Source of the DNA: Candidatus Falkowbacteria bacterium CG10_big_fil_rev_8_21_14_0_10_43_10
GTDB taxonomy: Bacteria > Patescibacteriota > Patescibacteriia > Patescibacteriales > XYC2-FULL-47-12
DNA length: 21,596 nucleotides
Direction: 5' to 3'
Assembly: GCA_002773655.1 (NCBI GenBank)
Contig: PFAR01000027.1
Coordinates: 5,263-26,858, forward strand
This document shows, one piece after another, positions 7,455 through 14,336 of the stretch; the stretch's first letter is position 1, and each line of letters starts with the position of its first letter. The position numbers and the translations under genes were made by a program. The notes under the pieces are model-generated. The model saw nothing but the letters and a program-made list of their open reading frames with translations. It was not told where the DNA came from and made no database searches.

Positions 7455-8625
7455 TTAACTTACTTGATAGCGTAATTTCCATTTTCCGCCCACCTTCTCC
7501 CAGAGATGAGGCGAACGGAATTTATCGGTTAGCGACATATAATAATCATGGTCCATTTTGGGATGTTTAAACCGCCGGTAAGCTTTGGGCATCTTATCTT
7601 TTTCCACGGACAGGTATTTATAAAATTCCTCCGCAAAGCGTTCAGGAAACTCAGCGTCATAGCGTTTAACTAAATTTACTCCCTCGGCGCGGGTAATTAC
7701 GCCCTCGCGGATTTCATACGAAGCCTCATAAGTCGCGCGGCCGATGCCAAATTTCGTATAGGTCGTCTGGTAATGAAAATCGTCTATTTTATCGTCAATG
7801 CTGTTGTACTTACTGTAAGTACCCGGTGTTCTCTCGGGAGATGCCTGAAACTTTCCGTGTTTAACGGCGTAATAATAATGCTTCTGCGGATACCAATCGA
7901 CGTAATAACCCAATAAATGCACCTTGATTTTATTTTTTTCAATCTCCTCCAGCACCGAGGGAATATAAGGCAACAATTCATACTCGTCTAACCCGTATTC
8001 TTTTACTAAATATTTAATTGATACTCCTCCCAGGGAAATTTTCGATTTATCCGCGATAGTATAATATTCCTCCCTTTGCGTGCATCTTTTATAGTCAGCC
8101 ATTGAAGCTTCGGCCTGGCCGTACATTACCAGCGGAATTTTATATTTTATCGCAAATTTAGGCGCAAGCGATTTTTGCCCGAAGATAAAAGGCTGGAAAG
8201 GATGAAATAAATTCTCGACCGCCAGCCGGGTCAGCAGGCGATGCACGCGTCCGTTGGGCGTAAAGGTTATATTGTCAAAACCGGCGTGAATCTATCCCTG
8301 CATATTTTTCCAGCCCCAATCGGTATATAAATGGGGGCACAGGTTACGGTCAGGGGGTGCATATTGTATTTTGTCTTTAACAAGTGCGAGGCATAAAAGC
8401 TGTCTTTCCCGCCCGAACCGGGCAAAACGCAGTCATAACGGCCGTCATTTCATTTATGTGGCAGGCTTCGCAAACCCCCTCCTCGTTAAAATGCATGGTT
8501 GGTTTTTTTGCATCTTTGGTATGCAGATGCTCTATCACTGAATTGGGCCGCTGGTTAGAGATAACGCACTTTTTGCAAAATTTTACTTCGGCCGGGAGGC
8601 CATATTTTACCTCTACTTTATTCAT
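7455..8625 (-). pseudogene. Broken N-acetyl-sugar amidotransferase (WbpG/PseA family), second copy
   Basis: Read across frames, this is a second copy of the amidotransferase at 17144-18340. The 5' part (from 8625) has FCKKCVISNQRP and a CEAC zinc pair. It jumps frame after CHINE, at about 8450, straight into NDGRYDCVLPGSGGKDS. Compared with the intact copy, about 24 codons are missing there, flanked by repeated AATGA. A second shift follows HPLTVT at about 8342, apparently one base lost from a C-run. In the third frame an in-frame TAG at 8293-8295 follows WKNMQG, where the intact copy has no stop. The remaining 3' part to 7455 is open and well conserved, ending SPHLWEKVGGKWKLRYQVS. Three independent lesions argue for true decay over a single sequencing error. 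It follows hisH directly, where a partner amidotransferase is expected. Confidence 0.85.
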
Positions 8626-8645
8626 ATAATTTTTTATCCCTTTTA

Positions 8646-9317
8646 TTAATAAAGTTCTTTGTTACTGCGCTCGCAATGACAGTTATAAATAAAATTTTTA
8701 ATAATTCTTAATCCAATCTCGCCGCTTTTTTCCGGATGAAACTGGCAGCCGTAAACATTTTCTTCCCTGACCGCCGAACAAAATTCATATCCTTCATAGT
8801 TTGTCAGGGTAAAAATATTTTTTTTATCTTCCGGCTGTAAAATATAAGAATGGACAAAATACATATCTGACTTCGCCGGGACATCCTGAAGTATCGTGCC
8901 TTGCCAGCTATCTTTAGCGGGATAAATTTTATTCCAGCCGATATGAGGAATTTTTACTCCTTTTGCCAGCTCCGGAAATTTAACCACTTTTCCTTTTATA
9001 ATATTAAGCCCCTGATGCGCGCCGAATTCATGACCTTCGCTTAAAAGCATCTGCGCCCCTAAGCATACCCCCAAAATCGGTTTGCCTTTCCCGGCAAATT
9101 CTCTTAGTGCCCCGATTAAACCGCGTTCGGCCAGCCCTTTCATGCCGGCGGCGAAAGCGCCCACGCCCGGAAGAATAACGGCCCGGGCGGAACTAACGGC
9201 TGCCGGGTCCCCGCTTACTGTCCAGTCTTTGGTAAAATAATCCACTGCTTTTTTTATGCTGTGCAGATTGCCCAGCCCATAATCTATAATAATAATTTTG
9301 TTGCTATTCTTCCTCAT
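8646..9317 (-). CDS. hisH: HisH-like glutamine amidotransferase subunit of a sugar-amidination system
   Basis: HisH-type class I glutaminases release ammonia from glutamine and pass it through the HisF barrel. The triad is complete: Cys85 in GVCLGAQ, then His194 and Glu196 in CQFHPEKSG. The PGVGAF and DYGLGN motifs are also present. It overlaps the HisF-like gene by 4 nt (ATGA), indicating coupled translation. No other histidine genes are present. In Pseudomonas O-antigen loci a HisH2-HisF2 pair feeds ammonia to the sugar amidotransferase WbpG, and the same arrangement is seen here. The last ten or so residues (NCHCERSNKELY) are a tail not expected in the family; they are encoded by a dispersed repeat fragment. 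Confidence 0.88.
   Translation of the reverse strand: MRKNSNKIIIIDYGLGNLHSIKKAVDYFTKDWTVSGDPAAVSSARAVILPGVGAFAAGMKGLAERGLIGALREFAGKGKPILGVCLGAQMLLSEGHEFGAHQGLNIIKGKVVKFPELAKGVKIPHIGWNKIYPAKDSWQGTILQDVPAKSDMYFVHSYILQPEDKKNIFTLTNYEGYEFCSAVREENVYGCQFHPEKSGEIGLRIIKNFIYNCHCERSNKELY
8659..8682. repeat. Fragment of a dispersed GTCATTGCGAGC-type repeat forming the hisH 3' end
   Basis: On the minus strand the sequence CTGTCATTGCGAGCGCAGTA is readable here. It resembles the short repeat that, in many unrelated bacterial genomes, is translated as a CHCERS-like peptide at gene ends. It lies in the last codons of hisH and gives the protein a short artificial-looking tail. Only a fragment is present, and I see no second copy elsewhere in the window. 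Confidence 0.55.
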
Positions 9318-10075
9318 ATTAACCGCACGTTAATGTTATTGCCGGCCAGATGCCGCTTTATTTCTTTAAGGGAATATTCGCCGTAATGGAGAATGGAGGA
9401 AGCGGAAACCGCGTCCGCCCGCCCCTCTAAAATCACCTCTTTTATCATCTCCGGAGTTCCGGCTCCGCCATGGGCGATAACCGGCACCGGGGAAAATGAA
9501 GCTATCTCTTTCATTAAATCAATTTCGTATCCCTGCCGCCGGCCATCATGGTCAACAGAGGTAATCAATATTTCCCCCACGCCCAGTTTAATCGCTTTTT
9601 TTATCCATTCTATCGCGTCAACTCCGGTTTTTTCCCTGCCGCCGTCAGTATACGCCTCCCATTTTTTATTGCCGGTTCTTTTCGCCTCTACAAACAATAC
9701 GATGCATTGGGAACCGAATATTTTTATCGCCCGGGAAATAAAATTTGGATTATTAACGGCATAGGTATTAATTGCTATTTTATCCGCTCCGGCGCGCAAA
9801 GCGTTATTAATATCGTCCAAAGAACGTATTCCGCCCCCGACCGTAAAAGGAATAAAAATTCCCGCGCACACTTTTTTCAGCTGGTCAAAATCAAGGTTCC
9901 TCTGGTAAAGGCTGGCGACTACGTCCAAATAGATTATTTCATCCGCTCCCTCTTGGTAATAGCGCATGGCCAAGTCCCGAGGATTGCCAACGACTTTTAG
10001 CCCCTCGGTATTAACCGGCTTTACGACATTAGGCCCCTTAATATTCAGTTGCGGAATAATGCGGATATTTTTCAT
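9314..10075 (-). CDS. hisF: HisF-like (beta/alpha)8-barrel ammonia-channel protein, non-histidine paralogue
   Basis: The 253-residue protein is colinear with imidazole glycerol phosphate synthase cyclase HisF. It has the phosphate-binding GGGIRSLDD (80-88), AHGGAGTPEM and SVDHDGRRQGYEIDL segments. However, the two catalytic aspartates of true HisF are replaced. Asp11 of 'CLDVK' is Asn11 (IPQLNIKG), and Asp130 of 'IDAKR' is Glu130 (FVEAKR). Loss of both argues against histidine synthesis and for the HisF2 role known from O-antigen loci, where the barrel forms a complex with HisH and hands ammonia to a WbpG-type amidotransferase. It overlaps hisH by 4 nt and follows the dehydratase gene by 6 nt. 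The nearest amidotransferase is broken, so the intact one at 17144-18340 is the likely partner. Confidence 0.88.
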   Translation of the reverse strand: MKNIRIIPQLNIKGPNVVKPVNTEGLKVVGNPRDLAMRYYQEGADEIIYLDVVASLYQRNLDFDQLKKVCAGIFIPFTVGGGIRSLDDINNALRAGADKIAINTYAVNNPNFISRAIKIFGSQCIVLFVEAKRTGNKKWEAYTDGGREKTGVDAIEWIKKAIKLGVGEILITSVDHDGRRQGYEIDLMKEIASFSPVPVIAHGGAGTPEMIKEVILEGRADAVSASSILHYGEYSLKEIKRHLAGNNINVRLI

Positions 10076-10081
10076 ATCTAA

Positions 10082-11101
10082 TTAATTTTCAGACTCCATC
10101 CTTTTCAACATTGTTTTTATTTCTTTGACGCTTAATTTTTTCTGGCTCTCTGAATTATACTCTTTCGCTCCGACGGCTTTGGTATCAAGATATATTTTCT
10201 TGCTCTGATGCAGTTCTAACTTCTCTCCCGGAATAATAATAAACATCTCCTTCGTTTCCAGGGCGCTTTCCGCCTCCTCCATAGTTAAAAGTTTTTCGTG
10301 CATGCGCTCGCCGTTCTTTTTGCCGATAATTTTTATTTTTACTTCTTCACTTTTTTCTTCTTTATCTAATGCCACCAGCGCCTTGGCCAAATCTATAATT
10401 TTTACCACCGGCATTTTAAGAATAAAAATTTCCCGGTCCTGCATCAACGCGGTCGCCTTTAACACTAAACTAACCGCGTCCTGAATAGTCATAAAAAATC
10501 TGGTCATGTTCCGGTCAGTGACCGTCACCGGCCCGCCGTTATGGATTTGTTTCAGAAACAGCGGCACCACTGAACCGCGCGAACCCAGCACATTGCCGAA
10601 ACGGACGAAACAAAATTTAGTCTTGTGCATGCCTTTATAAAAGTAACTCGCCAGCATTATTTTTTCAGCTAATAATTTGGTACAGCCCATGACATTGGTC
10701 GGGTCGGTCGCCTTATCAGTGGAGATGCCGATTACCTTGTCCACTTTATTGGCGAAAGCGCAGTCAATAACGTTTTGCGTTCCCTGAACATTCGTCTTTA
10801 CCGCCTCAAAAGGGTTATTCTCGCAGGATATTACATGCTTTAGGGCGGCAGCGTGAAAAACAATATCTATATTCTCCATCGCCATATTAAGCCTTTCCTT
10901 ATCTCTAATGTCGCCGACTAAAAATCTTAATTTTGCGCCGGCGTTTAAATCATGCTCAAGCTCAAACTGCTTCGTTTCATCGCGGCTGTATACCCTTATC
11001 TGCCGCGGATTATAATCCAGCAATTTTTTAACAATCGCCGACCCAATCGAGCCGGTCCCGCCGGTTACTAATATTCTTTTGTTTTTAAATTCATTTTCCA
11101 T
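10082..11101 (-). CDS. NAD-dependent sugar-nucleotide 4,6-dehydratase (CapD/FlaA1/LegB-like, short form)
   Basis: The enzyme is a soluble extended SDR that converts a UDP- or GDP-GlcNAc-type substrate to the 4-keto-6-deoxy sugar, the first step towards legionaminic- or pseudaminic-type sugars. At 339 residues it is the short form, lacking the membrane domain of WbpM-like proteins. The NAD loop TGGTGSIG is at 13-20. The catalytic region reads ISTDKATDPTNVMGCTK (126-142), giving a Ser-Met-Lys triad with Met138 in place of the usual Tyr, as reported for WbpM. An in-frame TAA nine bases upstream of the ATG fixes the start. It is the first gene after the 187-bp gap. Its product is the expected substrate for the aminotransferase upstream at 11289-12398. 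The C5-epimerising (PseB) versus non-epimerising (LegB) outcome cannot be decided here. Confidence 0.85.
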   Translation of the reverse strand: MENEFKNKRILVTGGTGSIGSAIVKKLLDYNPRQIRVYSRDETKQFELEHDLNAGAKLRFLVGDIRDKERLNMAMENIDIVFHAAALKHVISCENNPFEAVKTNVQGTQNVIDCAFANKVDKVIGISTDKATDPTNVMGCTKLLAEKIMLASYFYKGMHKTKFCFVRFGNVLGSRGSVVPLFLKQIHNGGPVTVTDRNMTRFFMTIQDAVSLVLKATALMQDREIFILKMPVVKIIDLAKALVALDKEEKSEEVKIKIIGKKNGERMHEKLLTMEEAESALETKEMFIIIPGEKLELHQSKKIYLDTKAVGAKEYNSESQKKLSVKEIKTMLKRMESEN

Positions 11102-11288
11102 AAAATTTTAATAACATTAAATTATATAAACAAACTTTTCCTCCTACTAATTTTTTACTAATATACAAATATAATTTGATTACTTTAACTGATATTATTA
11201 TACTTTCCTATTTATACAGCATTACTAGTATATTCGTATGTGATTCATAATTAGTAAAGTAAAAATATAAATTATTGTCGGAACAGAC
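11102..11288. other. AT-rich intergenic gap separating the two halves of the cluster
   Basis: This 187-bp stretch is the only sizeable non-coding gap in the window. It is very AT-rich and holds no ORF, tRNA or strong hairpin that I can find. On the minus strand it contains a TATAAT hexamer (11197-11202) and an isolated AGGAGG (11140-11145), 38 nt before the dehydratase ATG and too far away to serve it. A TACTAGTA palindrome lies at about 11224-11231. It probably holds the promoter and leader of the dehydratase-hisFH-neuC2-neuA2 run. Confidence 0.6.
11197..11202 (-). promoter_or_regulatory. Possible -10 element for the dehydratase operon
   Basis: A perfect TATAAT lies on the minus strand about 95 nt upstream of the dehydratase start. 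No convincing TTGACA-like box is found 16-18 nt further upstream, and no extended TGn is present. In such AT-rich sequence a chance match is likely. It is recorded because this is the only gap large enough for an internal promoter. Confidence 0.25.
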
Positions 11289-12398
11289 TTACAATAGCTT
11301 AATTAATTTGTTAACTATGTATTTTATATCTTTCTCTTTCAATCCAATATAAATTGGCAGGGCTAAAGACCGGCTGCCAACATCTTCGGCTATGGGAAAA
11401 TCCCCTTTTTTATAATTGAATCTTTTTTTATAAAAATCAAACAGGTGAATGGGCGGCAAGTACGGCTTTGTGGCAATTCCTTCCAACCTTAATAAATTTA
11501 TAACTCTGTCTCTCCTTATCTTGTCTGACAATAACTGTACAACATAGACAAACCAGGTATGCGTATTTACCGCGGCCGTATCCGGCGTCCGGATAATATC
11601 GGCATAAGCGGCCAGATGCTTATTATACCAGCCGGCTATCTTTCGCCTCTCTTTAATCATAAAATCGAGCTTCTTAAGCTGAGCTAACCCCAGAGCGGCG
11701 CTCATCTCGTCCATCCGGTAGTTATACCCTAAATACTTATGGTCCAGCCATCGCATATTTTCCGACCGGCCCTGATTGCGCAAACTGCAGCATAGATTAT
11801 AGATATTCTTTTTATCCGTTACGAGCATGCCGCCCTCGCCGGTGGTCATCTGCTTATTGGGATAAAAAGCGAATACGGCCGATTCGCCGAACGTGCCGGC
11901 AGAGCAATCACAATAAGTCGCACCGATTGACTCACAGGCATCTTCAATAATCTTTAATTTGTATTTTTTTGCCAACTTCATAATCGGAATCATGTCGGCA
12001 GTTTGACCAAATATATGCACTACTAAAATCGCTTTAGTTCTCTTGGTTATTCTGGCTTCTATTTTTTGCGAGTCAATATTATAAATAAGCGGGTCAATAT
12101 CAACGAAAACAGGTTTGGCTCCTACATATAAAATGCAGTTGGCCGAGGCGATAAAAGAAAAGGGGCTGGTAATTACTTCATCTCCCGGACCAATACCGGC
12201 GGCTATAATCGCTAAATGCAGACCGGCCGTGCCGCTGGAAACAGCAGCCGCGTATTTTGCGCCGACTTTTTTAGCGAATCTTTTTTCAAACTCCTCGTAT
12301 TTCGGGCCCAAACTTAAACTGCCGGAGCGTAAAACTTCTAATACTCCCTTTTCTTCTGCTTTAGTGATGTATGGTTTGGCTAAGGGATATTTTTTCAT
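11289..12398 (-). CDS. DegT/DnrJ/EryC1/StrS family PLP-dependent sugar aminotransferase
   Basis: This enzyme transfers an amino group, usually from glutamate, onto the 4-keto sugar nucleotide made by a 4,6-dehydratase (LegC-type role). The 369-residue length is typical. The PLP-binding lysine is Lys182 in FAFYPNKQMTTGEGG (176-190), and the pyridine-nitrogen aspartate is Asp153 in IEDACES. The N-terminal SSGTAGLHLA and PSFI-like (PFSFIASAN) segments match the family. It overlaps the preceding formyltransferase gene by 4 nt. Such an aminotransferase-formyltransferase pair is the usual arrangement in pathways to N-formylated amino sugars. The alternative role of making a 3-amino sugar cannot be excluded. 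Confidence 0.88.
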   Translation of the reverse strand: MKKYPLAKPYITKAEEKGVLEVLRSGSLSLGPKYEEFEKRFAKKVGAKYAAAVSSGTAGLHLAIIAAGIGPGDEVITSPFSFIASANCILYVGAKPVFVDIDPLIYNIDSQKIEARITKRTKAILVVHIFGQTADMIPIMKLAKKYKLKIIEDACESIGATYCDCSAGTFGESAVFAFYPNKQMTTGEGGMLVTDKKNIYNLCCSLRNQGRSENMRWLDHKYLGYNYRMDEMSAALGLAQLKKLDFMIKERRKIAGWYNKHLAAYADIIRTPDTAAVNTHTWFVYVVQLLSDKIRRDRVINLLRLEGIATKPYLPPIHLFDFYKKRFNYKKGDFPIAEDVGSRSLALPIYIGLKEKDIKYIVNKLIKLL

Positions 12399-13195
12399 TT
12401 TTTATCATTTATTAATTTATGGATATAGCTTAAAATATCGTTATTAATTAAAGTAAAATCCTGCCCCTTAATGCTTACCTTCGCTCCGGTGTACGGTGGA
12501 AAGAAAAAGGCTCTTATTTTTCTATTAATTTCTTCCGACGAATCACTTTTCAAATCAATTTCCTTCAATTTTTCCAACTGCTTGGGACTCAAACATAAGC
12601 CTCCTTTATTTTCATAAGTTTTAATCTTATCGCCGGCCAAAAAAATATCTACTACCTCTTTGAATAATTCCAGCATTAACTTTTGGGTCTTTTGCTCTAG
12701 CGACATGGCTGTTTCTTTATCGGGGTTAATGGGAAAATTATTTACTTTAATAATCGGCCCGCTGTCAAAATTTTCCGAATCAATAAAATGGGCGCTTGCG
12801 CCGTAACTCTTTCTTCGATCTAAGATAGCGGTATTATACCCGGCCCTGTTTTTATAGTCCGGCAAAGGCGCCGGATGAAAATTAATGCATCCTGACTTCC
12901 CTAATTTTATCAACGGCTCTTTTATCTTTTTCCAAAATAGATAAGAGATAACCAGATCAACATCTGATAATAACTTGTCTTCTTCAGCAATCATTTTATA
13001 AATCTCTTCGTCGCTTAAAAAAGGAATGTCTTCTTCTACGGCTAAATCCCGCAGTTTCGGACGGTATTCTTCCTGTTCCGGAGCTACTATGGCTTTCACC
13101 TTTATTCCTTTTCCCAGCAGGTGCTTTACCGCTTCGGTTGCCAGAGGCTTGCGGCCCAGAAAGATAACATTTTTTATCTTATTTGATTTTGGCAT
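12395..13195 (-). CDS. Sugar N-formyltransferase (N10-formyl-THF dependent)
   Basis: The 266-residue protein has the formyltransferase fold shared with Met-tRNA formyltransferase and ArnA/VioF-type sugar enzymes. The catalytic triad is readable: Asn105 and His107 in GCINFHPAPLP, and Asp144 in ENFDSGPII. It is shorter than Fmt and lacks Fmt's usual C-terminal RNA-binding domain. It is embedded in a sugar operon, overlapping neuC by 17 nt and the aminotransferase by 4 nt. Both facts favour a nucleotide-sugar amine as the acceptor. It occupies the step where legionaminic pathways usually have an N-acetyltransferase (LegH), which is not seen in the window. The predicted product therefore carries an N-formyl group, probably at what becomes C7 of the nonulosonic acid. 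Confidence 0.8.
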   Translation of the reverse strand: MPKSNKIKNVIFLGRKPLATEAVKHLLGKGIKVKAIVAPEQEEYRPKLRDLAVEEDIPFLSDEEIYKMIAEEDKLLSDVDLVISYLFWKKIKEPLIKLGKSGCINFHPAPLPDYKNRAGYNTAILDRRKSYGASAHFIDSENFDSGPIIKVNNFPINPDKETAMSLEQKTQKLMLELFKEVVDIFLAGDKIKTYENKGGLCLSPKQLEKLKEIDLKSDSSEEINRKIRAFFFPPYTGAKVSIKGQDFTLINNDILSYIHKLINDKK

Positions 13196-14336
13196 AAGTA
13201 AATTTCTTTGCTAATAATTTATGATCGTAGGCAACTCTTTCCAATATTTTAACAATCTTCTTGCCGGCGGCGCCGCTGCCGTAAATATTATTTTCCATTT
13301 TAATATTCTCGCGAAAATCGGCTGATAGCGCCCGGCTAATGGCGCGCGTAATACCTTTTTCTTCATAGCCGGCATGGATGACATTGCGGCCGGTTTCCCT
13401 GCCTGACTGCCGGTTGCCGATATTAACTGTCGGCAACTTAAAGAACCCCGACTCAATTATACCAGAACTTGAATTTCCGATCAGCAGATCGCCATGCTTT
13501 AAAAAACTTAAATATACTTTCCGCTCCAGACTCTTGTTAATGTGGTAATTTTTCCTGCCTCTGTAATTATTTATCGTCCGCGCTATTATATCGCTACCGG
13601 TATCGGAGTTCGGATAAATGATTATTTTTTCCGCGTCATGACGGGCAATGGCCTTTAAAGTAGGGGTAATCTGCCTTATAACGCTTATGTTTTCGAGCGG
13701 CGCGGGGTGCTGCAGTACTAAAAACCATTTTTTATTTTTATCTAACTTAAACTTATCAGCCAGCTCCTGCCTGTTTAAATACTTCTCCTCCTTTAAATTA
13801 TCCCAGCCGGGCGCGCCCACGTTAAATACCCGCCACTTTTCTTCTCCTAATTTTAATACTCTTTGGCGGCTGTATTTACTGGCTGTAAAATGCAAATGGG
13901 AAAATTTAGTTATGGCATGCCTAATATAATCATCGACTACCGCGCCGGAAACGTCTCCGCCATGAATATGACCGACGGGGATGCCTAAATGCCCGCCAGT
14001 AATCGCGGCGGCAAAAGGCTCGTCCCTGTCCCCTAAAACTAAAATCAAATCCGGACGGTTCTTCTCGCAATATTTTTTAATTCCGATAATTTCCTGCGCC
14101 AGCGCGTCCAGCATATCGCTTCTCTCTTTTATCTTCACTACTTTAGTAATAGGCAGTTTGTCTTTTTTAATCTCATTTATGGTTAGACCATATCTCTTAA
14201 GCGTGTGCATCCCGGTGACCAGCAACCTTAATTCCAGCTTTTTACTCTTCATTATCTCTTTGATTGTTGATTCCAGCAGGCCATATTCGGCGCGGGTTCC
14301 GGTAACCACTAAAATTATTTTTTTATTTTTAGGCAT
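13179..14336 (-). CDS. neuC: UDP-sugar 2-epimerase (hydrolysing), NeuC/LegG type
   Basis: This enzyme hydrolyses a UDP-activated 2-acetamido sugar with C2 inversion, giving the free ManNAc-like substrate of NeuB. The 385-residue protein carries the canonical landmarks: VVTGTRAEYGLL (10-21), VLGDRDE (100-106), HIHGGDVSG (123-131), RHAITKFSHLHF, and the UDP-pocket GNSSSGIIESGFFKLP towards the C-terminus. Asp128 occupies the position after HIHGG where many characterised members have Glu. It overlaps neuB by 8 nt and the formyltransferase by 17 nt. With the dehydratase, aminotransferase and formyltransferase it completes a legionaminic-type route before condensation with PEP. Confidence 0.92.
   Translation of the reverse strand: MPKNKKIILVVTGTRAEYGLLESTIKEIMKSKKLELRLLVTGMHTLKRYGLTINEIKKDKLPITKVVKIKERSDMLDALAQEIIGIKKYCEKNRPDLILVLGDRDEPFAAAITGGHLGIPVGHIHGGDVSGAVVDDYIRHAITKFSHLHFTASKYSRQRVLKLGEEKWRVFNVGAPGWDNLKEEKYLNRQELADKFKLDKNKKWFLVLQHPAPLENISVIRQITPTLKAIARHDAEKIIIYPNSDTGSDIIARTINNYRGRKNYHINKSLERKVYLSFLKHGDLLIGNSSSGIIESGFFKLPTVNIGNRQSGRETGRNVIHAGYEEKGITRAISRALSADFRENIKMENNIYGSGAAGKKIVKILERVAYDHKLLAKKFTYAKIK

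Noticed and set aside
8377..8629. A plus-strand and a minus-strand reading frame of about 80 codons over the same place, either of which could be taken as a small gene
   Set aside because: The minus-strand frame is the 5' fragment of the broken amidotransferase, shown by its CxxC zinc motif and NQRP segment. The plus-strand frame is its shadow and has no recognisable motif.
9314..9317. HisH and HisF taken as part of a histidine biosynthesis operon
   Set aside because: No other his gene is present, HisF has lost both catalytic aspartates, and the pair lies between a sugar dehydratase and an amidotransferase remnant, as in O-antigen HisH2/HisF2 loci.
9393..10000. Long plus-strand open frames of 120-150 codons opposite hisF
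   Set aside because: They are antisense shadows of the well-conserved HisF barrel and show no motif or composition of their own.
11102..11288. CRISPR array or tandem repeat in the AT-rich gap
   Set aside because: TTAGTA-like words recur a few times, but with irregular spacing and no conserved repeat length, as expected by chance in AT-rich DNA.
12395..13195. Methionyl-tRNA formyltransferase (fmt)
   Set aside because: It is shorter than Fmt, lacks a clear C-terminal RNA-binding domain, has no neighbouring def gene, and overlaps neuC and a sugar aminotransferase on either side.
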